64,000 nucleotides of DNA. It comes from Blastococcus sp. TF02A-30 (GTDB lineage: Bacteria > Actinomycetota > Actinomycetes > Mycobacteriales > Geodermatophilaceae). Each line of letters starts with the position of its first letter. Position 1 is the stretch's first letter. The position numbers were made by a program, and so were the translations under genes. The DNA lies in assembly GCF_003319185.1 (NCBI RefSeq), contig NZ_QOHJ01000006.1, positions 186,001 through 250,000 of the forward strand, written 5' to 3'. The notes under the pieces are model-generated. The model ran no database searches. It saw only the letters and a program-made list of their open reading frames with translations, and was not told the origin of the DNA. This document shows positions 1 through 9,895 of this stretch, one piece after another.

Positions 1-2
1 TC

Positions 3-191
3 ATCCAGGTCGCCTTCTTCCGCGCGACCCGGCGGCGGGTCTTCCGGATGGCCCCGCTGCACCACCACTTCGAGCTGGCGGGCTGGACCGAGAACACGGT
101 CATCGTCCGGTTCTGGCTGGTGACCGGGATGGCCGTGGCCTTCGGCCTGGGGCTCTTCTACGCCGACTGGCTCTCCTTCGCGGGGCTGTGA
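3..191 (+). CDS. mraY: Phospho-N-acetylmuramoyl-pentapeptide transferase, 3' end only
   Basis: Only the last 62 codons are inside the window. The reading frame contains the C-terminal MraY signature MAPLHHHFE followed by the conserved GWTE..V.VRFW segment and a final membrane helix. MraY moves phospho-MurNAc-pentapeptide from UDP onto undecaprenyl phosphate, making lipid I at the inner face of the membrane. The His triplet lies in the cytoplasmic loop close to the active site of the family. The stop codon overlaps the GTG start of murD by 4 bp (GTGA), the usual coupling in dcw clusters. The 5' part lies upstream of the window. Confidence 0.95.
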   Translation: MQVAFFRATRRRVFRMAPLHHHFELAGWTENTVIVRFWLVTGMAVAFGLGLFYADWLSFAGL

Positions 192-1627
192 CGGTGGCCG
201 ACCTCGACGGCGCCACGGTCCTCGTCGCCGGGCTGGGCGTCTCCGGCGTCGCCGCCGCCCGGGTGCTCCTCGACCGCGGCGCCCGGGTGCTGCTCACCGA
301 CGCCGCGGAGCGGCCCGTGGTCGCGGAGCTGAGCGCTGCCGGCGCCACCTGGCTGGGCGGGCTCGACGCCGTCCCCGGGGACACCGACCTGGTGGTCACC
401 TCGCCGGGCTGGCGTCCCGACTCCCCGCTGCTGGTCGACGCCGCCCGGCGGGGCATCGAGGTCGTCGGCGAGCCGGAGCTGGCCTGGCGGCTGCGCGTCG
501 CCGGCCCGGACGGCCGCCCGGCCCCGTGGCTGGCGGTCACCGGTACCAACGGCAAGACGACGACGGTCACGATGCTCGAGGCGGTCCTGCAGGCGGCCGG
601 GCTGCGTGCGGTGGCCGCCGGGAACGTGGGCCGCCCGCTGGTCGAGGTGGTCACCGCCCGCGACCCCGACGGCCGGCCGTCGTTCGACGCGATCGCGGTG
701 GAGCTGTCGAGCTTCCAGCTGCACTGGTCGTCCTCCCTCGCGCCGGCCGCCGCGGCGGTGCTCAACGTCGCCGACGACCACACCGACTGGCACGGCTCCT
801 TCGCCGCCTACCGCGACGCCAAGGCACGGATCCTCGAGCGCGCGCCGGTCGCGGTGGCCGACGCCGGCGACCCGGTCGCGTCGTCGCTGGTCGCCGCCCA
901 CCCGCACCCGGTGACGGTCACCCTCGGCGAGCCGGGAGCCGGGCAGCTGGGCGTGCGGGGCGGGGTGCTGGTGGATCGCGCCTTCGCCGCCGACCCCGCG
1001 GGGGAGGCGCTGCTCGAGCGGGACCGGCTGCAGGTGCCCGGCCCGCACAACGTGGTCAACGCGCTGGTGGCCGCCGCCCTGGCCCGCGCGGCGGGCGTGG
1101 ACGCGGAGGCCGTGGGCCGTGGCCTGGCCGGATTCCGCGGCGGGGCCCACCGCAACGTCCGGGTGGCGTCCACGGGCGGGGTCGACTGGGTCGACGACAG
1201 CAAGGCGACCAACCCGCACGCGGCCGGTGCCTCGCTGTCGGCCTACCCGCGGGTCGTCTGGATCGCGGGCGGCCTGCTCAAGGGGGCCGACGTCGACCCG
1301 CTGGTGGCCGCGGTCGCCCCGCGGCTGACCGGAGCGGTGCTGCTGGGCCGTGACCGGGCGCAGATCGCCGCCTCGCTGGCGCGACACGCCCCGACGGTGC
1401 CGGTCGTCGAGGTGCCCAGCGGCGACGATGGCGGGGTGGACGGGACGGGTGTGACTGCAGAGGCGACGATGGCGCAGGTCGTCGCCGCGGCCGCGCGGCT
1501 GGCCGGCCCCGGCGACACGGTGCTGCTCGCGCCCGCGGCCGCCTCCATGGACGTCTTCCGCGACTACGCGCACCGCGGGGACGCCTTCGCCGCGGCCGTG
1601 CGGGCGCTGGCGCCGGGCCGGCCGTGA
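188..1627 (+). CDS. murD: UDP-N-acetylmuramoylalanine--D-glutamate ligase
   Basis: MurD adds D-glutamate to UDP-MurNAc-L-Ala in the cytoplasm. The 479-residue protein has an N-terminal Rossmann domain ([10 protein letters not shown], about residues 10-20), the ATP-binding GTNGKTTT loop near residue 118, the central ligase region ([20 protein letters not shown]) and the C-terminal domain with [10 protein letters not shown]. Length matches the family. The GTG start is set by the 4-bp overlap with mraY, and the stop overlaps the GTG of ftsW in the same way. It sits in the normal murein precursor operon. Confidence 0.97.
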   Translation: MTVADLDGATVLVAGLGVSGVAAARVLLDRGARVLLTDAAERPVVAELSAAGATWLGGLDAVPGDTDLVVTSPGWRPDSPLLVDAARRGIEVVGEPELAWRLRVAGPDGRPAPWLAVTGTNGKTTTVTMLEAVLQAAGLRAVAAGNVGRPLVEVVTARDPDGRPSFDAIAVELSSFQLHWSSSLAPAAAAVLNVADDHTDWHGSFAAYRDAKARILERAPVAVADAGDPVASSLVAAHPHPVTVTLGEPGAGQLGVRGGVLVDRAFAADPAGEALLERDRLQVPGPHNVVNALVAAALARAAGVDAEAVGRGLAGFRGGAHRNVRVASTGGVDWVDDSKATNPHAAGASLSAYPRVVWIAGGLLKGADVDPLVAAVAPRLTGAVLLGRDRAQIAASLARHAPTVPVVEVPSGDDGGVDGTGVTAEATMAQVVAAAARLAGPGDTVLLAPAAASMDVFRDYAHRGDAFAAAVRALAPGRP

Positions 1628-3165
1628 CGACGACGGAGGTCCGCCCGGCCGCCCCCAGGCGCCCGCGCGCGCAGCGACCCGCCCCCCGCGCCCCCCGCTG
1701 GACCGGGCCGGCCTGGCTCGACGGCCCCATGACCAGCTGCCACCTGGTGCTGGGCGCCGCCGGGCTGCTGCTGGTCATCGGCCTGGTGATGGTGTTCAGC
1801 GCCTCCTCGATCGAGGCGGCCCTGGCCGACGAGCCGGCGTGGGCGCCCGGCGTCCAGCAGCTGATCTGGGCCTTCCTCGGCCTGATCGCCATGGGGGTGG
1901 CGCTGCGGCTGCCGGTCGGCTTCCTCCGCCGGTGGTCCCCGATCGCGCTGGTCGGCGTCGCCTTCCTCCTCCTGCTGGTGCTCGTCCCGGGTATCGGCGT
2001 GAAGCTCAACGGCGCACGGCAGTGGTTCGACCTCGGGTTCGCCCACCTGCAGCCCTCCGAGGTGGCCAAGCTGGTGTTCGCGCTCTGGGGCGCGCACGTG
2101 CTGGCGCTCCGGGAGCGCTACCTGACCACGAAGTCGCTGCTGGTCCCGGTGCTCCCGGTCTTCGGCGTCCTGATGCTGCTGCTCATCGCCGAGCCCGACT
2201 TCGGCGCGGTCGTCACCCTCGGGCTGGTGCTCGTCGGGCTGCTGTGGGCCGGCGGCATGCCGCTGAAGTGGTTCGGCGGCTTCGCCGCCGGCGCCGTGGT
2301 GCTCATCGTGGTGCTGGTGCAGGCCGCGCCGTACCGGATGGCCCGCATCACCGCCTTCCTCGACCCGTTCGCCGACCCCACCGACGGCGGCTTCCAGGCC
2401 ATCCGCGGCATGTACGCCCTCGCCACGGGCGGCCTCTGGGGCGTGGGGCTGGGCAACAGCGCCATGAAGTGGAACCTGCTGCCGCACGCGGAGTCCGACT
2501 ACATCTTCGCCATCATCGGCGAGGAGATGGGTTTCCTCGGCTGCCTGGTCGTGGTCACGCTCTACGGGGTGCTGGCCTTCGCGGGGTTCCGCATCGCCCG
2601 GCGCGCCGCCGACCGGTTCGTCCAGCTGGCCAGCATCGCGATCACCGTGTGGCTGGTCGGCCAGGCCACGATGAACATGGGGTACGTGGTCGGCCTGCTC
2701 CCCGTCACCGGCGTCACGCTGCCGCTCATCTCCGCGGGCGGCACGTCGCTGGTGCTCACCCTCTTCATCGTCGGCATCCTGGCCCGCTTCGCGCTCTCCG
2801 AGCCCGCGGCCGTCGAGGCCCAGCAGCACCGGACCCGCGGCCGGCTGAGCCGCTGGCTCCTGCCGGCACCGGGCTCCGCGGTGGACCCGGTCCGTCCGCG
2901 GCGCCGCCCGGAGGACCGCCCGCCGCGCTCGGTGCGGGGCACCGGACGGACCGTCGTGCACGCCGGCAGCGCGCTGCGCCGCGCCCCCGCGGAACCGCTG
3001 CCCTCCGTGCGACCCGCGCCGGCCGAGCGCACCCGCGCCCCCGAGCTGCCCCGCCCCGCGGAGCCGCCCCGGGCCGAACGGCCCGCCCGGGCCGGCCAGC
3101 CCCGGCCCGGCCGCCGCCAGCCGGGCTCGGGCGGGGGGCCCCGTCGGCCCGGGGGAGCCCGGTGA
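1624..3165 (+). CDS. ftsW: Septal peptidoglycan polymerase FtsW (SEDS family)
   Basis: FtsW is a SEDS-family glycosyltransferase that polymerises lipid II at the septum together with a class B penicillin-binding protein. The protein has a basic N-terminal tail, about ten hydrophobic segments, the QPSEVAKL motif near residue 143 and the GGTSLV motif near residue 372. Placement between murD and murG favours FtsW over RodA. After about residue 400 comes a tail of over 100 residues that is almost entirely Pro, Arg, Ala and Gly, and is presumably cytoplasmic and disordered. GTG start and stop both overlap neighbours by 4 bp. Confidence 0.95.
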   Translation: MTTTEVRPAAPRRPRAQRPAPRAPRWTGPAWLDGPMTSCHLVLGAAGLLLVIGLVMVFSASSIEAALADEPAWAPGVQQLIWAFLGLIAMGVALRLPVGFLRRWSPIALVGVAFLLLLVLVPGIGVKLNGARQWFDLGFAHLQPSEVAKLVFALWGAHVLALRERYLTTKSLLVPVLPVFGVLMLLLIAEPDFGAVVTLGLVLVGLLWAGGMPLKWFGGFAAGAVVLIVVLVQAAPYRMARITAFLDPFADPTDGGFQAIRGMYALATGGLWGVGLGNSAMKWNLLPHAESDYIFAIIGEEMGFLGCLVVVTLYGVLAFAGFRIARRAADRFVQLASIAITVWLVGQATMNMGYVVGLLPVTGVTLPLISAGGTSLVLTLFIVGILARFALSEPAAVEAQQHRTRGRLSRWLLPAPGSAVDPVRPRRRPEDRPPRSVRGTGRTVVHAGSALRRAPAEPLPSVRPAPAERTRAPELPRPAEPPRAERPARAGQPRPGRRQPGSGGGPRRPGGAR

Positions 3166-4283
3166 GCGCGAGCACCCCGCGCCCGCTGTCGGTCGTCCTC
3201 GCGGGCGGTGGCACCGGCGGGCACATCGAGCCGATGCTCGCCCTCGCCGACGCGCTGCGCCGCCGGTCGGCCGACGGCGGGCCCGAGCTGACGATCACCT
3301 GCCTGGGCACCGCCCGGGGCATGGAGACCCGTCTGGTACCGGCCCGCGGCTACGACCTGCGGCTGATCCCGCCGGTGCCGCTGCCGCGCAAGCCGACCCC
3401 GGAGCTGCTCCGCGTGCCCGGCCGGGTCCGCCGCGCCGTGGGGGAGACCCGCGCGCTGCTGCGCGAGCTGCACGCCGACGTCGTCGTCGGCTTCGGCGGG
3501 TACGTGGCGCTGCCCGCCTACCTGGCGGCGCGCCGGACCCGGACGCCGGTCGTCGTGCACGAGCAGAACGCGCTGCCGGGCCTGGCCAACCGCATCGGCG
3601 CGCGCGGGGCGGCGCGGGTGGCCGTCACCTTCCCGGGGACCCCGCTGCGCGGCGCGGAGCAGGTGGGCATGCCGCTGCGCCGGGCGATCAGCACGCTCGA
3701 CCGCGACGCGCGCCGGGCCGAGGGCCGCGCGGCGTTCGGGCTGGACCCCGACCGCCCCACGCTGCTGGTCTTCGGCGGCTCGCAGGGCGCGGCGTCGCTC
3801 AACCGGGCCGCCGTCGCGGCGGCGGACGCGCTGACGGCGGCCGGCGTCCAGGTGCTGCACGCGCGTGGCCCGAAGAACACCGACGTGAGCGTCCCGCCGC
3901 GCTCCGCGGGTAGTGCGCCGTACGTGGTGGTCGACTACCTGGAGCGCATGGACCTGGCCTACGCCGCCGCCGACCTGGCCCTGTGCCGGTCGGGAGCGGT
4001 CACCGTCGCCGAGCTCTCGGCCGTCGGGCTGCCCGCCGCCTTCGTGCCGCTGCCGATCGGCAACGGCGAGCAGCGCCGCAACGCGCTGCCGGTGGTCGAG
4101 GCCGGCGGTGGGCTGCTGGTGGAGGACGCCGACCTGAGCCCCGAGTGGATCGAGGAGCACCTGGTGCCGCTGCTGACCGACCCCGGTGGCCTGGCCCGGT
4201 ACGCCGCGCACGCGCGCGCCGCCGGGACGCCGGACGCCGACGAGCGGCTGGCCGGCATCGTGCTGGAGGTGGCGCAGCGATGA
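3162..4283 (+). CDS. murG: UDP-GlcNAc:lipid I N-acetylglucosaminyltransferase
   Basis: MurG converts lipid I to lipid II on the cytoplasmic membrane face. The 373-residue product carries the N-terminal glycine loop GGTGGH (residues 16-21), HEQNALPG in the acceptor domain and GGSQGA opening the UDP-GlcNAc domain, as expected for a GT-B fold. The GTG start at 3162 overlaps the ftsW stop. A longer in-frame reading begins at 1839, but its upstream part is an Arg/Pro-rich shadow of ftsW. The stop overlaps the murC ATG as ATGA. Confidence 0.96.
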   Translation: MSASTPRPLSVVLAGGGTGGHIEPMLALADALRRRSADGGPELTITCLGTARGMETRLVPARGYDLRLIPPVPLPRKPTPELLRVPGRVRRAVGETRALLRELHADVVVGFGGYVALPAYLAARRTRTPVVVHEQNALPGLANRIGARGAARVAVTFPGTPLRGAEQVGMPLRRAISTLDRDARRAEGRAAFGLDPDRPTLLVFGGSQGAASLNRAAVAAADALTAAGVQVLHARGPKNTDVSVPPRSAGSAPYVVVDYLERMDLAYAAADLALCRSGAVTVAELSAVGLPAAFVPLPIGNGEQRRNALPVVEAGGGLLVEDADLSPEWIEEHLVPLLTDPGGLARYAAHARAAGTPDADERLAGIVLEVAQR

Positions 4284-5758
4284 GCGCCGCCGACGTCGCC
4301 GCCTGGACCGGTCCGGTGCCGGAGCCGGCCGAGCTGGGCGCGGTGCACTTCGTCGGGATCGGCGGTGCCGGCATGAGCGGGATCGCGCGCATCCTGCTGG
4401 CCCGCGGCGTGCCGGTCTCCGGCAGCGACCGCCGCGACACCCCCACGCTGCTGGCGCTGCGCGCCCTGGGCGCCCGGGTGCAGCTCGGGCACGACGCCGC
4501 GCACCTGGGCGACGCGGACACCGTCGTGGTGTCGACGGCGATCCGGCCGGACAACCCGGAGCTGGCCGCTGCCCGCGAGCGCGGGCTGCGGGTGCTGCCG
4601 CGCGCCGTGGCGCTGGCCGCGGTCATGGCCGGGCGGCGCAGCGTCGCCGTCGCCGGCACGCACGGCAAGACGTCGACGACGTCGATGCTGACCGTCGCGG
4701 TGCAGGCCTGCGGGGTCGACCCCTCGTTCGCCATCGGGGGCAACCTCAACGAGTCGGGCAGCAACGCCCACGCCGGGACCGGTGACGTGTTCGTCGCCGA
4801 GGCCGACGAGAGCGACCGCTCCTTCCTGCTGCTGGCCCCGTTCGGGGCGATCGTCACCAACGTCGAGGCCGACCACCTGGACAACTACGGCGACCTGGCC
4901 GCGGTCGAGGCGGCCTTCGACCGCTTCCTCACCACCGTCGACCCGGAGGGCTTCGTCGTCCTGTGCGCCGACGACCCCGGGGCGGCGCGGCTGCTCGGCG
5001 TCCCCGGTCCGGCCCGGGTGCGGACCTACGGCCGATCGGCCGATGCCCACCTGCGGCTCGCCGACCTGGAGGTGGGCCCGCAGGAGACCAGCTACACGGC
5101 CGTCGTCGACGGCCGGGAGCTCGGCCGGGTGCGCATCCAGCTGCCGGGCGAGCACATGGCGCTCAACAGCGCCGCCGCCCTCCTGGCCGGGCTGGAGCTG
5201 GGGCTGCCCGCGGCCGGCCTGATCGAGGGGCTGGCCCGCTTCGGTGGCGTGCACCGCCGGTTCGAGCTCAAGGGCGTCGTCGACGGCGTCCGCGTCTACG
5301 ACGACTACGCCCACCACCCGACCGAGGTGCGCGCCCAGCTGCACGCGGCCCGCGCGGTGGCGGGCACGGGCCGGCTGGTCGTGGCCTTCCAGCCGCACCT
5401 GTACAGCCGCACGCAGGAGTTCGCCGAGGGGTTCGGCGAGGCGCTCGGGCTGGCCGACGACGTCGTCGTCATGGAGATCTACGGCGCCCGCGAGGACCCG
5501 GTCCCCGGCGTCACCGGGGCGATGGTGGCCGACGCGGTCCCGCTGCCCCCGGGGCGGGTGCTGTTCGAGCCCTCCTGGTCGGCGGCGGCCCCCGCGCTGG
5601 CGGAACGGGCGCGGCCCGGCGACCTGGTGATGACGATGGGCGCGGGCGACGTCTCGATGGTCGGCCCGGAGGTGCTCGAGGCGCTGCGTGCGCGGGCGGC
5701 CGGGAGGGACGGCGCCGCGGATCACGCCTCCGATCCCCCCGGGAGCCCGGACCGGTGA
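4280..5758 (+). CDS. murC: UDP-N-acetylmuramate--L-alanine ligase
   Basis: MurC catalyses the first amino-acid addition (L-Ala) to UDP-MurNAc. The 492-residue protein shows the Rossmann glycine loop [11 protein letters not shown] (residues 26-36), the ATP loop GTHGKTSTT near residue 126, EADESDRSF and [10 protein letters not shown] near residue 340. All are diagnostic of MurC rather than MurD/E/F. The ATG at 4280 overlaps the murG stop. The C-terminal end is a polar tail. The gene is translationally coupled to ftsQ through a GTGA overlap. Confidence 0.97.
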   Translation: MSAADVAAWTGPVPEPAELGAVHFVGIGGAGMSGIARILLARGVPVSGSDRRDTPTLLALRALGARVQLGHDAAHLGDADTVVVSTAIRPDNPELAAARERGLRVLPRAVALAAVMAGRRSVAVAGTHGKTSTTSMLTVAVQACGVDPSFAIGGNLNESGSNAHAGTGDVFVAEADESDRSFLLLAPFGAIVTNVEADHLDNYGDLAAVEAAFDRFLTTVDPEGFVVLCADDPGAARLLGVPGPARVRTYGRSADAHLRLADLEVGPQETSYTAVVDGRELGRVRIQLPGEHMALNSAAALLAGLELGLPAAGLIEGLARFGGVHRRFELKGVVDGVRVYDDYAHHPTEVRAQLHAARAVAGTGRLVVAFQPHLYSRTQEFAEGFGEALGLADDVVVMEIYGAREDPVPGVTGAMVADAVPLPPGRVLFEPSWSAAAPALAERARPGDLVMTMGAGDVSMVGPEVLEALRARAAGRDGAADHASDPPGSPDR

Positions 5759-6561
5759 GCCGCGGCGGGGCGACCACCCGGGACCGCACCCGCGGCGCCC
5801 GGCGGGGCGCCGACCGCCGGGGGAGCGGCTCGGTCACGCCGCTGCCCGACCGCCGGCGCCGCCGGACCGCGCACCCGAGGCGGCGCCGGGTGGTCCAGGC
5901 GGCCGCCGCGGTGGTCGGCCTGATCGCCGTCGTGTGGTTCCTGGCCGCGGGGCCGCTGCTGTCGGTCCGCTCCATCCAGGTCGACGGGGCGGAGCTGCTC
6001 CCCGCCGAGCTGGTCCGCGAGACCTCCGGCATCGACCAGGGGACGCCGCTGCTCCGGGTCGACGTCGACGCCGCGACCGCCCGGCTGGCCGAGCTGCCGC
6101 AGGTGCGGTCGGTGACGGTCACCCGCGGCTGGCCCGACCGCGTCGTCATCACCCTGGTCGAGCGCACGCCGCTGGCCGCCGTCGAGCAGGACGGCGGGCG
6201 GGTGCTCGTCGACGGGAGCGGGGTGCTGTTCGACACCATCACCGGGCAGCCGCCGGCCGGCGTGGTGCCGCTGGAGGTGGCCGAGCCCGGGCCCGGCGAC
6301 GAGGCCACCGAGGCCGCCCTGGCGGCCATCGCGGCGCTGCCGGGAGACCTGCGCGAGCAGATGGCCGGGGCGACCGCCACGGGCCCGGAGGACGTCGCGT
6401 TCCTGCTCCTCGACGGCACGGTGGTCCGGTGGGGGAGCGCCGACGAGTCCGACCGCAAGGCGCAGGCCCTGGCCGGGCTGGTGGCCCGCATCGAGAGCGG
6501 CGACCTCGAGCCGGCCGGTGAGATCGACGTCAGCGCGCCGGGCGCCGTCGTCCTCCGCTGA
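5755..6561 (+). CDS. ftsQ: Cell division protein FtsQ/DivIB
   Basis: FtsQ is a bitopic divisome protein that links FtsB/FtsL to the septal synthase. The 268-residue product has a long Arg-rich cytoplasmic tail (residues 1-46), one transmembrane helix (about 47-68) and an extracytoplasmic POTRA domain starting at LLSVRSIQVDG, then the beta domain (RVVITLVERTPLAAV). GTG start at 5755 overlaps the murC stop. It is the last gene before the ftsZ regulatory gap, the usual dcw order. Confidence 0.93.
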   Translation: MSRGGATTRDRTRGARRGADRRGSGSVTPLPDRRRRRTAHPRRRRVVQAAAAVVGLIAVVWFLAAGPLLSVRSIQVDGAELLPAELVRETSGIDQGTPLLRVDVDAATARLAELPQVRSVTVTRGWPDRVVITLVERTPLAAVEQDGGRVLVDGSGVLFDTITGQPPAGVVPLEVAEPGPGDEATEAALAAIAALPGDLREQMAGATATGPEDVAFLLLDGTVVRWGSADESDRKAQALAGLVARIESGDLEPAGEIDVSAPGAVVLR

Positions 6562-6922
6562 CCCCGGTCCTCGCCCTGCGTGCGGTGCCGCCTCCGGAGG
6601 GCTCCGCCGGCGGCGCGGCGGCGACACGCCGAGGGCCGCGACACGCCCGACCACAGAAACAAATGTCGCGCATGTGATTCCCGGTGCGGCTGGGAGCCTG
6701 CACCCCTGCATGAGACGTTCGGCAGGCGGGTCGTCACACCCAGTGGTGCGGATGTGACCACTGAGTCGTGGGTGAACGGTGGCGTTCCGCCCTACCGACA
6801 CGCCGACCCGGAGCGGGTGCTTGTAGCGCCGGTCCGGGCGCACCTAACTTCGTCCGCGTCGACCGAGTTGACATAACTGTAAGGCTGAACTTGAGGATGA
6901 GGGTCCAGTTGGGGAGCGCCGC
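6562..6922 (+). promoter_or_regulatory. ftsQ-ftsZ intergenic control region
   Basis: This 361-bp gap has no credible gene. It holds a candidate promoter TTGTAG (6821-6826), 18-nt spacer, TAACTT (6845-6850); a perfect 7-bp inverted repeat CAGTGGT/ACCACTG (6741-6747 and 6757-6763); three copies of CGACACGCC (6622, 6639 and 6796); and a TTGACATAACT stretch (6868-6878) in the probable leader. The ftsZ Shine-Dalgarno GGGGAG is at 6911-6916. This region probably gives ftsZ its own transcription, separate from the mur operon. Confidence 0.6.
6741..6763. repeat. Inverted repeat upstream of ftsZ
   Basis: CAGTGGT and its exact reverse complement ACCACTG are separated by 9 nt, with weaker symmetry continuing outside the arms (TCACACC on the left, GTGGGTGA on the right). 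The arrangement suits a dimeric DNA-binding protein more than a terminator, since no T-rich tract follows. It lies about 160 nt before the ftsZ start and about 60 nt upstream of the candidate -35 element. Confidence 0.45.
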
Positions 6923-8227
6923 ATGACACCTCCGCACAACTATCTAGCGGTCATCAAGGTCGTCGGCATCGGCGGCGGCGGGGTGAACGCGGTCAACCGC
7001 ATGATCGAAGTCGGCCTCAAGGGGGTCGAGTTCATCGCGATCAACACCGACGCCCAGGCCCTGCTGATGAGCGACGCCGACGTCAAGCTCGACGTCGGCC
7101 GCGAGCTCACCCGCGGCCTCGGCGCCGGCGCGCAGCCCGACGTGGGCCGCCAGGCCGCCGAGGACCACCGCGAGGAGATCGAGGAGGTCCTCAAGGGGGC
7201 CGACATGGTCTTCGTGACCGCCGGCGAGGGCGGTGGCACCGGCACCGGTGGCGCGCCCGTCGTGGCGTCCATCGCGCGCAAGCTCGGTGCGCTGACCATC
7301 GGCGTGGTCACCCGTCCGTTCGCCTTCGAGGGCAAGCGGCGGGCCGTCCAGGCCGAATCGGGCATCGAGGAGCTGCGCAACGAGTGCGACACGCTCATCG
7401 TCATCCCGAACGACCGGCTGCTCCAGCTGGGCGACCGGAACGTGAGCGTCATGGACGCGTTCCGCACCGCCGACCAGGTGCTGCTCTCCGGTGTCCAGGG
7501 CATCACCGACCTGATCACCACGCCCGGCCTGATCAACCTGGACTTCGCCGACGTCAAGTCGGTCATGTCCGGGGCGGGCTCGGCGCTCATGGGCATCGGC
7601 AGCGCGCGCGGTGACAACCGGGCGCTGCTGGCCGCCGAGCAGGCGATCGCCAGCCCGCTGCTGGAGGCCTCCATGGAGGGCGCGCACGGCGTCCTGCTGT
7701 CGATCTCCGGTGGCTCCGACCTGGGCCTGTTCGAGATCAACGAGGCCGCGTCGCTGGTGTCGGACGCCGCGCACCCCGACGCCAACATCATCTTCGGCGC
7801 CGTCATCGACGACGCCCTCGGTGACGAGGTGCGGGTCACGGTCATCGCCGCCGGGTTCGACGGCGGCCGTCCGAACACGCGCAAGGACGGCGCCCCGGCG
7901 GCGGTCTCCACCGGCCTGCCCGGTGGATCGGTGCCCAGCGGGCTCCCGCCGCACCGCCGCCCGGCGATGAACCCGGCTCCGGCGTCCTCGCCGTCGGCGG
8001 AGCGGCCGGCCCCGGCCGCGCCGGCCCAGCCGGCCCCGGCCGCGCCGGCCCAGCCGGCACCGGTCGCGCCGGCCCCGGTGGCCTCCAGCCGGACGGCGCC
8101 GCCGGCCGGCGGGGGCATCACCGTGCCGCCGCTGCCGCCGATCCCCGGCCCGGTCAACGGGCGCCGCCCGCTGTCCAACGAGGACTTCGAGGAAGAGCTC
8201 GACATCCCCGAGTTCCTCAAGCAGTAA
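6923..8227 (+). CDS. ftsZ: Cell division GTPase FtsZ
   Basis: FtsZ is the tubulin-like GTPase that forms the cytokinetic ring. The 434-residue protein has the tubulin signature GGGTGTG near residue 104, the N-terminal KVVGIGGGG phosphate loop (about 12-20) and the synergy loop [11 protein letters not shown] near 206. A linker of about 90 residues rich in Ala and Pro is followed by the C-terminal tail DIPEFLK, which binds SepF and other anchors in this group. ATG at 6923 has GGGGAG 6 nt upstream. The linker is encoded partly by a 24-bp tandem repeat. Confidence 0.98.
   Translation: MTPPHNYLAVIKVVGIGGGGVNAVNRMIEVGLKGVEFIAINTDAQALLMSDADVKLDVGRELTRGLGAGAQPDVGRQAAEDHREEIEEVLKGADMVFVTAGEGGGTGTGGAPVVASIARKLGALTIGVVTRPFAFEGKRRAVQAESGIEELRNECDTLIVIPNDRLLQLGDRNVSVMDAFRTADQVLLSGVQGITDLITTPGLINLDFADVKSVMSGAGSALMGIGSARGDNRALLAAEQAIASPLLEASMEGAHGVLLSISGGSDLGLFEINEAASLVSDAAHPDANIIFGAVIDDALGDEVRVTVIAAGFDGGRPNTRKDGAPAAVSTGLPGGSVPSGLPPHRRPAMNPAPASSPSAERPAPAAPAQPAPAAPAQPAPVAPAPVASSRTAPPAGGGITVPPLPPIPGPVNGRRPLSNEDFEEELDIPEFLKQ
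8006..8077. repeat. ftsZ: 24-bp tandem repeat in the ftsZ linker
   Basis: Three consecutive 24-bp units start at 8006, 8030 and 8054. The first two are identical and the third is degenerate. The unit is a whole number of codons, so it repeats the octapeptide PAPAAPAQ in the disordered linker without breaking the frame. Copy number could vary between strains and change linker length. Confidence 0.85.
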
Positions 8228-8232
8228 GAGGA

Positions 8233-8283
8233 CCCCCTCGCCCCCCACGCCTCGCAGGCTCGGCGTGGGGCCCTGCGAGGGGG
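8233..8283. terminator. Nested stem-loop after ftsZ
   Basis: Two perfect 9-bp stems are nested: CCCCCTCGC (8233-8241) with GCGAGGGGG (8275-8283), and inside it CCCCACGCC (8243-8251) with GGCGTGGGG (8262-8270). It starts 6 bp after the ftsZ stop. There is only a short CCTTCC tail, as is common for actinobacterial terminators. pgeF downstream has its own TAACCT hexamer. Confidence 0.8.
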
Positions 8284-8306
8284 CCTTCCAATCCACACCA
8301 GCGACG

Positions 8307-8312
8307 TAACCT
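8307..8312 (+). promoter_or_regulatory. -10-like hexamer upstream of pgeF
   Basis: TAACCT lies 9 nt before the pgeF ATG, just after the ftsZ terminator. No Shine-Dalgarno is visible between it and the start, which fits a leaderless or nearly leaderless transcript. Confidence 0.45.
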
Positions 8313-8321
8313 CTCGTCCTG

Positions 8322-9053
8322 ATGAGCAACGAACCGGCCGCCCCGTCGTCCGTCCGGCCCCGCAGGGTCGTGACCGATCGGCGGGGCGGCCGTTCCGCGT
8401 CGCCGTACGACACCTTCAACCTCGGCGACCACGTCGGGGACGACCCGGCCGCCGTGGCGGCGAACCGTTCGCGGGTCGCCCGCGAGCTCGGGGTGGGCGA
8501 GGACCGGCTGGTCTGGATGGAACAGGTGCACGGCACCGGCGTGGCCGTCGTCGACGGACCGCAGGACGGCCCGGTCCCCGCCACCGACGCGCTGGTCACC
8601 CGCACCCCCGGCCTGGTGCTCGGGGTGCTGGCCGCCGACTGCGTCCCCGTGCTGCTCACCGACCCCGTGGCGGGCGTGGTCGCGGCGGTGCACGCCGGAC
8701 GCGAGGGCGTCCGCCAGGGCGTGCTCCCGCGCGCGCTGTCGGCCATGGCGAGCCTCGGCGCCCGCGCGCGGCACGTCACCGCGCTGCTGGGGCCGGCGGT
8801 CTGCGGAGCCTGCTACGAGGTGCCCGAGGCCATGCAGGCCGACGTCGCCCGCGTGGCGCCCGCTGCCGCCGTCCGGACCCGCCGGGGCACCCCGGGCCTG
8901 GACCTGCGCGCCGGGCTCGCCGAGGCGCTCCAGCGGGCCGGGGTGACCGAGGTGGTCACCGACGCCCGCTGCACCGTCGAGGACCCGCAGCTGTTCTCGC
9001 ACCGCCGCGACGGCGTCACGGGCCGGCACGCGGGCCTGGTGTGGCTGGGCTGA
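8322..9053 (+). CDS. pgeF: Laccase-domain peptidoglycan editing factor (YfiH/PgeF)
   Basis: Members of this family bind copper or zinc through a Cys/His site. They have been described as laccase-like enzymes and, in peptidoglycan metabolism, as factors that stop mis-incorporation of L-Ser into the stem peptide. The 243-residue protein has the expected motifs: MEQVHGTGV, AADCVPVLL, AAVHAGREGV and GPAVCGACYEV, which supply the metal-binding His and Cys residues. Its position directly after ftsZ is conserved in actinobacteria. Start ATG 8322 follows a TAnnnT hexamer rather than an SD. Confidence 0.9.
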   Translation: MSNEPAAPSSVRPRRVVTDRRGGRSASPYDTFNLGDHVGDDPAAVAANRSRVARELGVGEDRLVWMEQVHGTGVAVVDGPQDGPVPATDALVTRTPGLVLGVLAADCVPVLLTDPVAGVVAAVHAGREGVRQGVLPRALSAMASLGARARHVTALLGPAVCGACYEVPEAMQADVARVAPAAAVRTRRGTPGLDLRAGLAEALQRAGVTEVVTDARCTVEDPQLFSHRRDGVTGRHAGLVWLG

Positions 9054-9075
9054 GCGCCCGCGGGAGGATGCCGTC

Positions 9076-9810
9076 ATGGCCAGCCTCGAGCAGAACCTCG
9101 CCGCCGTGCGCGAGCGGATCGCCGCGGCCGCGCGCGCCGCGGGGCGGGAGCCCGACGAGGTGCGCCTGCTCGCGGTGAGCAAGACCTGGCCCGCCGAGGA
9201 CGTCCGGGCCCTCGCTGCGCTGGGCCAGGTCGACTTCGGGGAGAACCGCGCCCAGGAGCTGATCGGCAAGGCCGGTGAGCTCGCCGACGTCCCGCTGCGC
9301 TGGCACTTCATCGGCCAGCTGCAGCGCAACAAGGCCGCCGCCGTGGCCCGCGTCGGCGCCGTCGTGCACTCCGTGGACCGGCTGCCGCTGGCGCAGGCCC
9401 TGAGCCGCGCGGGGGAGGGGAGCGGCACCCCGGTGGAGGTGCTGCTCCAGGTCGACCTCGGCGGGCCGGAGGGCGAACTGGGGGCCCGGGGCGGCGCCTA
9501 CCCGGCCGGGCTGCCCGCGCTCGCCGACGCCGTCGCCGAGCTCCCGGGGGTGCGGCTGCGCGGACTCATGGCCGTGGCCCCCCGCGGCGCGGCGCCCGCG
9601 CCGGCGTTCGCCCGCCTCGCCGACCTGGCCGCCCGCGTGCGCGCCGACCACCCGGAGGCGGTCGAGCTGTCCGCGGGCATGAGCGGAGACCTCGAGGACG
9701 CCGTCGCAGCCGGCGCGACGATCGTGCGTGTCGGAACCGCGCTCTTCGGCGACCGGCCCCTACCCTCCGGTGAGATCGGTCATCACCAGCCACACGAGTC
9801 ACACCAGTAA
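9076..9810 (+). CDS. yggS: YggS/PROSC-family pyridoxal phosphate homeostasis protein
   Basis: The 244-residue protein is a fold-type III PLP-binding barrel without known catalytic activity that controls free PLP levels. The PLP lysine is predicted to be Lys36 in [31 protein letters not shown] and the C-terminal [18 protein letters not shown] phosphate-binding segment are all present. The ATG at 9076 is preceded by GGGAGG. It lies 22 bp after pgeF and is probably co-transcribed. The gene occupies the standard ftsZ-pgeF-yggS-sepF slot. Confidence 0.92.
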   Translation: MASLEQNLAAVRERIAAAARAAGREPDEVRLLAVSKTWPAEDVRALAALGQVDFGENRAQELIGKAGELADVPLRWHFIGQLQRNKAAAVARVGAVVHSVDRLPLAQALSRAGEGSGTPVEVLLQVDLGGPEGELGARGGAYPAGLPALADAVAELPGVRLRGLMAVAPRGAAPAPAFARLADLAARVRADHPEAVELSAGMSGDLEDAVAAGATIVRVGTALFGDRPLPSGEIGHHQPHESHQ

Positions 9811-9895
9811 CACGGGCAACCGGAGCCCCGGGGTGACCCGGCCGACGGCCGTACGCACGCGATCGCCGAGCACTGCCAGCAGAGGGGGAGTTCCG

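Noticed and set aside
6580-6876. 98-codon open frame in the ftsQ-ftsZ gap
   Set aside because: It has an Arg/Cys-rich, non-protein-like composition, overlaps the candidate promoter and has no ribosome site. The gap is better explained as regulatory.
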